From Datnioides undecimradiatus (lineage: Eukaryota > Chordata > Actinopteri > Lobotiformes > Datnioididae), in assembly GCA_008933995.1 (NCBI GenBank), contig WARS01000029.1:6386332-6450331 (forward strand): 64,000 bases of DNA. The letters run 5' to 3'. The notes under the pieces are model-generated. The model saw nothing but the letters and a program-made list of their open reading frames with translations. It had not been told where the DNA came from and ran no database searches. Every line of letters starts with the position of its first letter. Position 1 is the stretch's first letter. This document shows positions 13,801 through 25,097 of the stretch, one piece after another. A program made the position numbers and the translations under genes.

Positions 13801-14619
13801 CACCTTAGTGACTGACGATCAATGTCAGGTCAAATGCTACAGTAAGTAATATGGTACTGTATGGTGACATAGTCTGCAGTTTGAAACGGGTCATTGCACT
13901 TACAGAGTGTCCCAATACAGCGTGAGCCATCTCATGTCCCAGGATAATGGTGAGCTGATGGACATCTGCCACGGTCTGCAGCATCCCTGTGAACATGAAC
14001 ACTTCCCCGTTCTATGTAAAGGAAAATATTATGTAATAAATATAATTCACCTGACAGTAAATAGTCAGACATTTATTGATTATTTACTCATAAAGTGGTC
14101 ACATCATACTATCAAAGTCATTTTCACATAAAGCAACATACACCGTATCTTGATCCTTATTGGTCTGTCTCAAGGGTACAGGAGAAGCAGACGTGAAGAC
14201 ACACTTGGTTATGCTAAGACATCCTCACATATGACTGTAAATATGCTGAGACATGACATGAGAGACAGAAATCTGTAAATCGGTAAATTCTGACCGGGAG
14301 CACAAAGGCGTTGACTTTGGGACTTTCCACCACGTGGACCTTCCAGGTGACATCGCACACTTCAGGGATGTCCTTGTTTCTTTGCACCAGGTGCTGCACC
14401 ACCCGCTCCACCACCTGGTGACGAGGGTCAGTGACTGGAACCAGCATCTCTGCAAACTCCTCCATGTACTGAAGTGGGCACACGCACACATTCAAGCATG
14501 TTAAGAATGACTTCATTTGCTTATTTTCTCCTCATATTAAAATTTGTCCTCCAAATACAGAAATAATCTTTCAGTTCATCACTGTTTTCATCTCAGGTTT
14601 ATGGCACAGCCAAGGACAC

Positions 14620-14659
<40 letters not shown>

Positions 14660-16337
14660 CAGGTCCTAACCCCCTCCTTCTTCTCTCACCGCCTCTGAAG
14701 TCAGCACTGCCAGCTCCATGTAGTTCTCCCTGCTGAACACCAGGAGGCGGGTACGTCCTGTCACAGGAGACTCATCCAGGTGGGTCAGGAGAAAAAGGGC
14801 TATGATCACCATAGCAACACCTGCACCAGCTGCCAGATGCCAGCGGCGCTGCCAGGCCCAATCGCGCAAGAGCTGCTGGCGATTGGCTGGCAGAGCCACC
14901 CACCACTTCCTTATACTCCTGTACAGAGAGGAGGGCCACAATGTCTGTGATATGTGTTTATGCAGCTCACACAGCCTCATGCAGTAAATTTAACATCATC
15001 CACTACCCTGCAGCGGTAGAGAATGAAAAGAAAAGTATCATTTGATCCTTTCATGTCAGGAAAATATGCATGTTTGGAGTTTGGGAGAAATGTTCCGGTT
15101 AAAAATGGAGGAATCCAGGCAGAAGCTCTGAGATCAATCATCTCCTTTTCAAAGTAGGTCTGGCCAAGAGAGTAGCATGCATAAAACATGTTCCCAACAA
15201 TGTACTATGCACAAAATGCTAGAGTAATTTTGAATTTTGTGTGTTTGCCCAGAGGAAGCAGTCAAATATTTAAGTTGACAAGTAGGGCAAGACTTTTTGA
15301 AATACTGACTAAACAAAACAGCTCTATGTGTCTCAGGGAGCTCCACGATGGGGGGGGGGCTGTAAATATTTCCAGAGTCGGTGCTCTGAGCCAGATAAAA
15401 CTAAATATCTTAATGAAGCCTGATGAATTAGACTCACAGTCATGATGACTCCGCTTCAGTGATTACTTTTTGCCTGTACGTTCGCCCCCAAACAAGAATC
15501 AAACCGGTAAGACAAAACAAAAAAACAACATAACACAGTTTGGGTTTGACAAGGTAGTGCGTATTATACACATATTATGGTAATGAAAGCAAATATTTGT
15601 TACTAGTTAATTAAAAACTGTTAATTAACAGAAACATAGCAACAATTTAGGAGGCAAATTATTCGTCCTCCTTTAATCGACACAATTATACAATTGTTGA
15701 AAACATAATTAAAAATGTATTATTTAATTAATGAACACATTTTACATTGAGTTTAGCTAATTGATATTGTGAAAGCAATGAACACAAACGTGTAGATGCA
15801 TATTTATAACAAAAGTGTTTTTTATTTGCCTGTGTTACACTTGAACGTGGGGGGTTTTTTTTGTTTGTTTGTTTGTTTTTATGTATGTTTTGTCCATCGA
15901 TACTGACTCTCCACTCGGTGTGACAATAAGCCAGCAGTGTAAAGCTCCTACCTGCCCAGTAAAATAGCCATGACCTTCTGCAGGGGTTTGAGCACCAGCC
16001 ATATGAAAGGAGCAGGCAGGGCCCTCACCGGGGCTGACGTGTGGAAGTGGCCGCACCGTGTGAGGACGGGACCAGACTGCAGGGGTGAAGTGGTTTTGGG
16101 ACTGATCCGCAGACACACCGTCCTACCGCTGCTGCGGAACAGGAGACATGATGGTGCCGGAGCGGCTCTGATGTGAGCGCAGTTTGTTGTTCTGTGACAG
16201 CTGATCTGAGAGGACACAAAGTGCTGCTTCCTCACGGGGCGTCCAGCTTGTTCGCAGACCTGGAGGTTTCGTGTCAGATGCGCAGGAAGCGAACAGAAGC
16301 GGCTGCCCCTGAACAGATTAACGCAAAGTAAAAACAT
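9352..16337 (-). CDS. oma1: OMA1 zinc metallopeptidase, mitochondrial inner membrane
   Basis: OMA1 is the stress-activated M48-family protease of the mitochondrial inner membrane; its known substrates include OPA1 and DELE1. Eight coding exons join in phase: 15952-16337, 14690-14918, 14295-14468, 13904-14011, 12699-12827, 12425-12499, 11593-11742 and 9352-9696, giving 531 aa (human about 524). All introns are GT-AG. The first ~125 residues are rich in Arg and Ser, as in a mitochondrial presequence. A hydrophobic helix lies at about 157-173. The HExxH zinc site is H289-E290-H293 in exon 4, and the third ligand is probably E354 in the LEAEAD motif of exon 6. The conserved block EWLSTHPSH is in exon 7. 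The ATG at 16337 has A at -3 and is the first that fits. The Ala/Pro-rich C-terminus is longer than in human. Confidence 0.95.
10665..10866. repeat. Two (AC)n microsatellites in OMA1 intron 7
   Basis: AC runs at about 10665-10691 and 10820-10866, the second about 23 copies long. A third, interrupted, lies at 11032-11062. All are inside the 1.9 kb intron between OMA1 exons 7 and 8 (9697-11592), where I see no gene. Confidence 0.95.
11883..11896 (-). promoter_or_regulatory. CTCF-like core motif in OMA1 intron 6
   Basis: On the minus strand this reads ACACTAGGGGGCAC, which fits 13 of 14 positions of the vertebrate CTCF core consensus as I recall it. The match is by eye and such motifs also arise by chance. 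Confidence 0.35.
13904..14011 (-). CDS. oma1: OMA1 exon 4, catalytic HExxH zinc site
   Basis: This 108-nt exon encodes 36 residues (264-299) and keeps phase 0 at both ends. It carries the active-site helix [13 protein letters not shown], in which two His bind zinc and Glu is the general base. All key residues are intact, so the copy looks catalytically competent. The acceptor ends ATAG and the donor is TCT|GTAAGT. Confidence 0.95.
14622..14658. repeat. (AC)n microsatellite in OMA1 intron 2
   Basis: A perfect AC run of about 18 copies, reading TG on the transcribed strand. It begins about 32 nt past the exon 2 donor. Confidence 0.95.
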
Positions 16338-17045
16338 TGTCTGAACTGGCGCTTGGGACTCTTCCTGGTTTACTATTTAACACGTGCGCCAACTCGGTCG
16401 CCCATTAGTTATCTGAGATCGTTCAAACTCCTCATTTTAACGTTAAAACGTCAGCCACAACACGGTAACGTCGCTTTTCTCTAACTTGTCCTCGTTCATT
16501 TCATATCAGTCAAAGCTGGTCTCAGCTGTCAATGTCATGGCTACCGGTGGACGCTAGCTACATGTGCCCTTGGTTACCACTGTCCAGCAGCCGCAGACCG
16601 ACATGTTAGCGCTTATCCAGAAAGTTTGCTCTACAACACCTGAGCACGCCGGCTTAAAAATCATTTATTTACGACGCGAAACGTGAACTTCCTGAACTAC
16701 AGCCTGAAAAGGACTTTTCAGCTGGTAGCAGTTGAGCACTCCGGCTTTAAAAACGACCCCCCCTAGAAACAACAGGACGAGAAAGGTTCCGCGCGCAAAG
16801 TTAGCATCTTGCTCAAGGCTAAAGGCAACGTTTACATAGGAGTAACTATGAATTATCGTGTACACATACAGCTAAATGATTCTCATCACCATTTAAACTA
16901 GCGTTTGCTTTTTAGCACTTAACATTATAACTAAACAAGTTGTGGCATCAGCATAAACACAGTTGTGAACACAGCACCTTAAAATATAAATGTATTAATC
17001 CATTACACAAAATAATGTAATACTACACATATAAAAATACATACT
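16338..17045 (-). promoter_or_regulatory. OMA1 upstream region, presumed promoter
   Basis: This is the ~700 bp between the OMA1 start codon and the candidate MYSM1 poly(A) signal. It must hold the OMA1 promoter and 5' UTR. I see no TATA box at a convincing place and no further exon. The transcription start cannot be fixed from sequence alone. Confidence 0.5.
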
Positions 17046-17051
17046 TTTATT
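17046..17051 (-). promoter_or_regulatory. MYSM1 poly(A) signal AATAAA
   Basis: AATAAA on the minus strand, about 240 nt past the MYSM1 stop codon. A GU-rich stretch (TATGTGTAG) follows within 30 nt, as expected of a cleavage site. The 3' UTR would be 17289 down to roughly 17030. Confidence 0.65.
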
Positions 17052-17288
17052 ATTGTGCTTAAAGGGGGAATCTGCAGAGCTGGAAAAAAAAGGAAATGCA
17101 TTTACTTAATGTAACACACTCTCTCTCTCACTTCCCAGACACACACACACACACACGTCACTGGGTTTTTGTTATAAAATAACATGTAAAAAGTAAGTTG
17201 GTTATCGCTGCTACAAAACCTCCTCATATTTACATCAAAGTCGATTAAATACTGTATAAAGTGTAGCTACATTCAGATGTGTGGTCCA

Positions 17289-20200
17289 TCACAGTAAATA
17301 GTCATGTTCAGTTGAGAGCACAGAGCCCAGATGTAACACCATGCTGCTGTCCAAGGTTGTGTCTGACGCCCTGCCAGAAACTGGGTCACAGTCTTTTCTT
17401 CCCTCCTGGGGCCTCTCCTCACTGATCAGCTGATCATATGTGAAGTCATCTGAGTCCACCAGTCTGGATGAGATATTTATAGAATCAACCTCGTCCTGGT
17501 GAGACGGTCGCTGCTTGGCAATAAAGTCTGACTGGAAAAGGGCCTGGATCTGGGTGAGGAAGGGGTCTCCTTCCTCGTCTGGCAGGGGCTCCAGGTACCT
17601 GGCTAAAGACGACATCATCTGGAGGAAGGTGATTGGCAACAGAAATCAGGTTAGATGTGACAAAGGGGAACAGTAGAAGCAGAAGTAAATAAGTTAATGA
17701 GACCATTAACTACACGAATATGCAGGTTGACTGACCTTCTCCAAACAGGTGAGATGGGAATCTTTCCGGAAAAATCTGTCCATCTGTACACTCCTACGCA
17801 GAGAGGAAAATAAGTCTCAAACATAAAGCCGAAACAACCCAAACTGTTGTAAATCACAGAAAGCCAGGATCAGCACAGGGCCGTGTGTTTCAGGTCAGAC
17901 TCAGTGGTGGTTTTCACTCACCCAGGGGTTTGACAGTATTTGTGGATGATCCACTGAGCTCTTCTCAACGTCTGCTCCCAGTCTGGAATGTCTTGTGATG
18001 ACAGGAAGTCAAATCTGTAGGGTAGCTCTGGGGACGAACACAGAGACAGATGCTGAGCCGGAGGAGAAACTGCGTGCTGAAACCACTGACCTACATTGTC
18101 AGCTTGATTTCAAAGCCTCTTGATCTGAGCTGTTTTGTAGTTTTGAGTCATGTGTCTGTGTGTGCTTAACATACTCTGTGGGCCTGAGGGCTCCTGGCTC
18201 TCTTTCACCAACAAACAGGTAGTTTGGGAGTGGGGGGAGCGATTTGCTGGGTCATATGGGCTCACTATCATCCCGATGAAGGGGGCCCCACCACGTGAGA
18301 AATAACTCTGGAAGAATCAGAGACAACGTGAGTCAAAATACATGTGTACATAAACAAACTTCAGTGTGACTTCTCTCGCCCGTTCATCTTACCTGGAACT
18401 GGTCTTGTGTGTTTATGTCCCGTACTGAAGGGTTGGGGTGGAAGGAGGGATGTGAGTGGTACCAGCCCACCACACTGAAGCCCAGAGAGGAGAGCACGTC
18501 GCAGGCCTGTGTCTGAGACACCGGGTCCATCTCACACTGCAAACCTGTGCTCACGCTGTTGCATGGCTCTGCTGCACAGATCTGCACAGACACAGGAGTG
18601 CTACTCAGTACACACGCTGAAAAACGATGAACACCTGTCTTCATCTACCCCAATATCACTTTTCATTCCCTGTCATACCTTTAATACTTTCTCGTCCTCA
18701 TTGAAAGTACCACCCAGCAGGCCGATGACTTCTCCCCGTGACACATGGGCATGCTGACAACACATTTGATCATTTTTGGAACATTAGAAGAAAATAAACA
18801 ATAATAAATCAAAGACAGAACAAACGAGAACTTCACTTCGGGTTTCTAAAATCACAAAAGCAGGTATCATTTCTCAGCTGGTGCATGTTGGCACGCTTAC
18901 AAGACTTTCTTCAAGCTGACAAACTCCTATCGTGTGATTCCAAAGGGAGAATACTTCCAGCATGTGTGTGGTTGTGTGTGTATATCATACCATGTCCATT
19001 ATGAGAAGAGTCTCTGCACACACAATAACCTGGAATGGTTCCTGGGGGAAACAATAAAAAAAACAAAACTTTTAACACTAACCATGGATCATAATAATTA
19101 AAAACACATCAATGTAGCTAGTTAATACAGCACTCGATGCTATAGAAACAAGGTTAAATGCATGTCAAATGCATTTCACATACAATGATGTCCTTTCAAA
19201 GATATCTTCCTAAAAAGACAGATTTTCTGATTAAAGCACCTGACATCTCTTATTTTAATCTGAAATTATGGAGCCTGACAGATGGGAAAAATGTCCACTC
19301 ACCGGCACATCCTCACCAAAAGACCTGCAGGGAATCAGCTGGAAGGGATCAAAAGACCTAGAAGAAGGAGTGAGAAAACAAGTATTTATACGTACTGTTA
19401 AGAATTCAGGACACGATGTGTGGATCCATCATACTCACCCTTTGAATCTGGAGATCTTGCAGGGTTTGGGCTGCTTCTTCATCTCTTCTCTTCGCAGAGC
19501 GAGTTCCTCCGCACTCAGATGCTGATGAAAACACCACAAAGACATGTTCAGCAAACAAACTGATGCATCCATCCAGTGATCAATGCTTTGTTGGACAATT
19601 GCTGTGTGTCGGACGGTGCCCAAACCTCATACGTCTGTCCCTCCAAGTCTTTAGCGTCACACCAGTTTCCCCATATGTCCCGCACACGGCGCTTCCTGGT
19701 CCTCTGCAATGTGCAGCCAATCAGAAGTGAGCTCAGAACTCTCAGTTTACATGCTTGTGGTTGGGTGTCAGCGTTCACCTACCATGCTCTGCAGTCTCTG
19801 GGCCAGCTGATAGGCCTCAAGCACATCTTTGCCCTCCTTCAGCTTGGAGCGGTCCACCACCTTTGGCCGATTATAGACGGCTTGCTCTGCAACACAACAG
19901 AGATGGAGCTACACATTGAACGCGAAGTCAAAACAAAGAACTAAAGAGAGTGGTCACAGGCTCTGCAAAGTTACCACAGTTGAAGTTGATGGCTCCAATG
20001 AGCTCCAGGTAGGTGTGTATCCTCCCAATACAGTTGACATCACCGCAGTTCTTCAACCCGGGGCGGACTGACGTCTTGTTCAGGTACTTGGGCTTGCTCT
20101 TCAACCTGGAGAACCAAAAACTAAGTAAGAACTTCCTCTTTTGCACTGTTGGGGCATAAGAAGTTACCACACAGGTGTGAGGTTTTACCACTGATCCAGG

Positions 20201-22991
20201 ATGTAGTTTCGGATCTTAAGGTATCTCTCAGGCGTCTTTGAGGGTCGTCCTTCAAAGAACTCTGGGATAGCTTGTTTCTCATCCTCAGTGATAGTCTCCA
20301 TGTCCATCTCGATTTCCTGCTCGGGGGCCTTAAGCTCCTCCTCCTCCTCTTCTTCGTCCTGGTCTTCTTCTGGTTGGTCTGCTAAACTCTGCTCAGCCTG
20401 GTCAGCACAATCTGGGGAATACCACCACAGTGTAAGTGCACAGGAGTAAAAACCAGGTACATCATCAGGAGGTGGATTTACATGAAACCAGAAGTCTGAC
20501 CTGTGCCGTCACCACAGGACTCTTTCAGCTGACCAGTCTGTGCTGAGCTCTCAGACTGGAAGCTCTGGACTTCACTCTCAGTCATGAGCTGGGGGTGATT
20601 CAGAGGTGGGGATACTCCTTCCTCGCCCCTCTCATCCTGTCCAGACACACCAGTCTTCTCTGAGCAAGGGAGGGCAGACGACAGCTGTGGAGATGGCGAC
20701 GTGTGGCTGTATTGGTCCTTGGCCTCCTCCTGCTCCTGTGTGGAGTTGTCCGTCTGGATCTCAGAGCCCGTCAGCTGCTCGGGCTCGCAGAACTCAGGTT
20801 TGAGCACAGCCCGCGGTTTATCCTCACCGTCTCCGTCATCGCTCAGGTCGTCTGTGATGTCCACCTCCTCATCCTCTTCATCAGAAAGCTTCTCTATGCG
20901 GACGGCGTTCACCAGAGCAGATGCGTGACTGGAGGTTGGCTGAGGAGGTTGTGAGTGCGGCACAGGACCTGCAGAGGGAGCTGCAGCTATGGGATCTGAT
21001 TTAGCCTGACAAAAACACATAGAGATGAAGAAAGAGTTTCTTATTTCCCAAGCCTTAACAAGGGACACATTCTGGTTGGGAAATAGTCTGAACAATGAGG
21101 ATGGCACAAGTGTAGCAGTGGGAGACTCTGCGTGCTGGTTGGGTAGCAGCATAACGCTGACTCACGTTCAGTGTCTACATACAAGATATTCGACATACAT
21201 TAATAGAATATAAATGCACAGTCTCATCAGGAGACATCATATCTTTGTGTTGTACAAGGTGTGTGTGTGTTAAGGTTAATGTTAGTGTGTGAGCACCAAC
21301 ACAGGCAGACAGTAAAAGCAGAGTCTCACCTTGTGTTTGAAATACTGTCGAGCATAACTCTTGACCTGGAGAACAGAGCGGCTGCCCAGCAACTTGGCAA
21401 TCTTCGTCCACCTTCGACCGAACTGAGCCTGCACAAATAAAACCACACCTGAGGTTTCAGACAAAACACTCACAAAGTGTGACATTTCCTGGTCCACCTG
21501 GGTTAAATGTGTTCTAGGGAAAGGACTGCATGCAGACAAGCTCACCAGTCCCTCCTCAAATAGCTCTTTCTCCTGTTTGGACCAACGAGAAGAGGAGCTC
21601 GAGGACGTGGTCTTCGCTGGAGACCTGATCATCCGACAGACACAAGCGTGACATAAATACCAGCCACAGGAGGAGTGGGCGTGATCCGTTTGCGTGAACG
21701 TTGGAGAAATACTTACTTCTTCACTTTGGGCTTGTTGTCAGCGTCACTGTTCCAGATATGATTATGAACCTCCTCACCTGTCAGGTAGTATCTGCAGGTG
21801 TGACTCAGGACCAACAGATTTAACAATGAGCGGTATCCAAACTGTTTAAGAACCTATAACAAGCAGCTGCATACTGAAAACCTGTGTTTTGGTGTCATGG
21901 GCCAAAGTCTGCTGTGAGATTCGACTTGGCCCAATATATCTGAGCAAATAACAGCTAAAATATATTTAAATGTTATAATAAATCATGCTAAAATATAAAT
22001 AAAGTCTTATTTTGAGGACTACAATGAATTATACATATAAAGAACCCTGAATTCTATTTATTTGCCATAAACGGAGCACAGCAAGCTCTATTAGCAGGAA
22101 GTGAGTCTTTTAAGGAAACTAGGGAACCTGGCAGCTATTGGACCTTAACCATAAAACACAGGTCTAACATTAAGTTTTAGGAACCCCTGCACTTCAGAAT
22201 CTGATTTAATTAATTGTGAAAAGGTTTGGTCCTTCAGCTCATCTCAGGGTTTGGACTGTAAGAAGCAGGTCTAATGAGAACACAACACCAATCAATCTCC
22301 TAAATCTAACGTTATTAATTTAGGCCCAGTTTTAACCTACTGTGTGTTATTGGTGTCTTATGTGTCATGCAAAATGTAGATTTGTAATTAGAGCTCATCT
22401 GGAGCCAGTATATCAACATGATTTCGGAAGTTGTGTGATGCATTTGAGGTTAGTAAAAAGGATACTGTTCCTCCAGCAGCATCCGCTCGATCACCTCCCT
22501 GTTCTCTGGGCTGATGGAGCTGTCCAGCTCCCAGGGCTGCACAACACAACACAACAGACACACAGAGCGGGTCAACACAAGCGCGAGCAGCTACACAGGA
22601 GCCAGCTGAGGCACTGTCGGCGTCATGAGGTCATACCAGCATCCCGGCGCTGCTCCTCCACGCGGACTGTATGAACTGCTCCTGGACAACACCTCCTGCA
22701 TCCAGCTCACTGCGGCACACAGAGCGCGAGCTGTCATCAGCACAGCACGTGAGGGACCGTGGACATACACACACACACACATACATACATACACGGGACA
22801 GCTAACCACAGCTGTAGCCTGCACTGTGGGACTGATACCAACCACCAGGTCTCCGTAACCTGCTGTACACTGCAGCGCACAGGCACCAGCACACAGCGTG
22901 AGCGCTAAATCACCTGAAAAGGGGAATATTCTCACCTGATACTGTTTTCAAACTCGTCTCCTTCGATATCAACATCCACCTCGTCCTCCAT
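17289..22991 (-). CDS. mysm1: MYSM1 histone H2A deubiquitinase (2A-DUB)
   Basis: MYSM1 is a nuclear JAMM metalloprotease that removes ubiquitin from histone H2A and acts in transcription and blood-cell development. Twenty coding exons join in phase to give 857 aa (human about 828). Exons: 22936-22991, 22637-22709, 22466-22536, 21717-21791, 21546-21624, 21330-21428, 20501-21005, 20189-20411, 19975-20105, 19783-19886, 19626-19703, 19439-19521, 19303-19357, 18991-19041, 18679-18753, 18393-18581, 18175-18307, 17922-18027, 17736-17793, 17289-17618. Domains in order: SANT (about 104-150), acidic linker, SWIRM (about 360-440), MPN+ (about 545-690). The ATG at 22991 has a strong context (A at -3, G at +4) and opens with [13 protein letters not shown], like mammalian MYSM1. 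All introns but intron 3 have U2-type GT-AG ends. Confidence 0.96.
18175..18753 (-). CDS. mysm1: MYSM1 exons 15-17, JAMM catalytic core
   Basis: Exon 15 (18679-18753) carries GEVIGLLGG with the catalytic Glu (E569). Exon 16 (18393-18581) carries [14 protein letters not shown], which fits the JAMM pattern HxHx7Sx2D exactly (H628, H630, S638, D641). Exon 17 continues with [10 protein letters not shown]. All zinc-binding and catalytic residues are present, so the enzyme should be active. Confidence 0.95.
19975..21005 (-). CDS. mysm1: MYSM1 exons 7-9, acidic linker and SWIRM domain
   Basis: Exon 7 (20501-21005, 505 nt) is the longest. It encodes a poorly conserved, Ser/Glu-rich linker with one conserved spot, [18 protein letters not shown]. 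Exon 8 (20189-20411) begins with a Glu-rich run and then enters the SWIRM domain at [11 protein letters not shown]. Exon 9 (19975-20105) completes it with [18 protein letters not shown] and the [13 protein letters not shown] helix, nearly identical to human. SWIRM domains bind DNA or histone tails in chromatin proteins. Confidence 0.93.
21330..21624 (-). CDS. mysm1: MYSM1 exons 5-6, SANT domain
   Basis: Exon 5 (21546-21624) gives [14 protein letters not shown] and exon 6 (21330-21428) gives [15 protein letters not shown] and [12 protein letters not shown]. Together these form a Myb/SANT helix-turn-helix with the usual spaced Trp residues, which contacts DNA or histones in MYSM1. Confidence 0.93.
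21792..22465 (-). other. mysm1: U12-type (minor spliceosome) GT-AG intron, MYSM1 intron 3
   Basis: The 5' splice site reads GTATCCTTTTT, a perfect match to the U12-type donor RTATCCTTT. No U2-type donor nearby keeps the frame. The acceptor is CTGCAG|ATACTACC, which restores EEQYYL (human EEEYYL). A partial branch-site match (GTCCTGAGT) lies about 13 nt before the acceptor, within the usual U12 distance, but it is imperfect. The intron is 674 nt. Confidence 0.8.
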
Positions 22992-24139
22992 GTTGGCGGC
23001 TAAACGTAAACAGCGCAGAGGAGCCCGAGCTGGAGGGAAACGGCGCTCCGCTCCGCCCACAGCGACACCGTGTGGCGGGATGTACGAACTTCATCTCTGT
23101 GTCTGACAATAATAACAGTCCTGCATCGATGAGCTGCAGTTCAACTTCATCTTGACTGTTATTAACGACTCTTCGCGCTCAGTCAGAAAGCTCAGTGAGA
23201 ATGTCCTGAGCACAACGTTCCTCTTCCTGTTCACTTTAACACGTCTCTTCCAATATTTATCAAGAATTACTCTTTTACTGACCATGTATACAAACAAAAA
23301 CAACTTAGATATGACAAACAGGTGAATGTCTGATACAGTACTAGACACAACAGTTGTTCCTTTTTAGTGTTTTTCTGTAATACTTTGTGTTAGTAATACA
23401 CTGTGGCTCTGCTGTGGCTGCGGCCCCGAACAGCTCTGCTGGATCTTCTTGTAACTGATCTTTGACAGCTTTCTAAAACCTGTTCAGTGATCTAACTCAC
23501 AGACTCTTTCGAGCCCATATTTGTTTAGGATGCCTGCATGATCGGACACTTAATGGTTCATTTCAAGATAACTTTTTAACCAAAATTAAAGCTGAATGGA
23601 TTCAAGATTTATAGACAATTCATCTTCTTCTTATTATTCAAGCATTGCAAGTAAGTGTACATGTTAACAGGATATATGTGGTCTTGAGCAGATGTTCATG
23701 TTATGCAGGAACAAGGTTTTTGCAGATTTGCACATTTTCCCCAACAGGTGCGGTTAGTATCAAAGAAAATGACTGAGGTTCAGTGGCGGGTTTAAAGATG
23801 AGGACTTACCTAAAGAAATGACATAAATTCAAATTTAAATCCCGACGTGTCGAGGACCTGCAGACACTCTGTTGCTCACCGATTCTAAGAACTGTTGAAT
23901 ATCAGCCGAACAAGTGATTTATCATATTGTACATCCTCACATGTAAATCCCCGTGGCTACTCCCATGATCAGTTTTAACTCAAGTCTTTGATTATTTCTG
24001 GGCATCAGCCATTTGATTTATTAGTCCTTTGATTAACAAAATAATTGAATGATCAACAAACTGTATCCATATAAGAGATGAACGTGACGGCGGCCACAAT
24101 AAAAGGCAAAGACAAGATGAAAGACAACAAAAAAAAGGT
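22992..24139. other. MYSM1 upstream region and SUCO-MYSM1 spacer
   Basis: The first ~60 bp upstream of the MYSM1 ATG are GC-richer than their surroundings and presumably belong to its 5' UTR and promoter. The rest up to the distal SUCO poly(A) candidate is AT-rich. I see no exon, RNA gene or transposon in it. Confidence 0.5.
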
Positions 24140-24145
24140 TTTATT
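24140..24145 (-). promoter_or_regulatory. Distal candidate SUCO poly(A) signal
   Basis: AATAAA on the minus strand followed at once by a U/GU-rich tract. It would give a 3' UTR of about 2.7 kb. Further hexamers lie at 24604-24609 and 25092-25097. Confidence 0.4.
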
Positions 24146-25091
24146 TAGAAATTCACAGTTTCTAATGGCACTACACCTTTGTAGTCACTCACTCCTGCTC
24201 AAAAGTACTGTGCAGCTCTTCAGAGTGATCACAGAGAGAAAGAGAGGGAGAGAGGTGAGAGGAAGAAAAGATAGCACTTGACATATAAGGTAGAAAAACA
24301 AAAAAGGCATGAGGAGTCAATACAAAGTGCACTCTGAGCTCCTAGAGTTTCTCTGAGGGATTCTCCCTATTCGCTGTGTTACGGGATAAGTAGATTCGAA
24401 GTAGTCTTTCTCATAACACAGACACACACTAACAAGATCATAAACAACAACAAAAAATTCTCGCACACAGGTACACACACACACAAAATCGTACACATTC
24501 AAAAAGGGTTAAAAAAAAACCCCAACATGATTTGCTCGGCTTGTGGAAAATACAGAATCACATTAATCGTGTTCCAAATCATACCCATCTTCACTGCGTT
24601 CCCTTTATTCAACAACATTTCATATTCTTTTCCTCACTAACCACAATTATCATTCAGGGTGGGGCTAACACATAAAGTCAAAGAGCAATGACAAGTGAAT
24701 AATACCAAAAAAAACCAACAGTGGGTGCACAATGAGAGTGAGGACGCACAGACAGATCGGCTCATCCGGGAAGCAGGCGTGACCGATAAGGCCGATAAAG
24801 CATTTCCTAATGGGAATATGTTAGAATGGTTAATAAAAGCAGGCATGTTAAAAGTTTTCTTCACAGTCACAGGGAGACGTGCAATGTTTGGGAGGGGGTG
24901 GACCTCGGTGGTGGATAAAGATATGTAAAGAGAAAGAGTGAAGCTGTGGAAGCTGCTCAGAGGAGGTAATGAGGCTCTTTTGGGAGAGAAGAGTTTGAAG
25001 AAAAATCCTCCATCTCTGTCAAAATGCACAACCACACAGAGCCAGTCAGAAACTGCCTACATAAAAGCAAAAAACACAAACGCATTTCAAT

Positions 25092-25097
25092 TTTATT
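25092..25097 (-). promoter_or_regulatory. Proximal candidate SUCO poly(A) signal
   Basis: AATAAA on the minus strand about 1.74 kb past the SUCO stop, followed within 12-26 nt by GCGTTTGTGTTTTTT, a good GU-rich downstream element. It is the first canonical hexamer I find after the stop, so it is the likelier main site. Confidence 0.5.
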
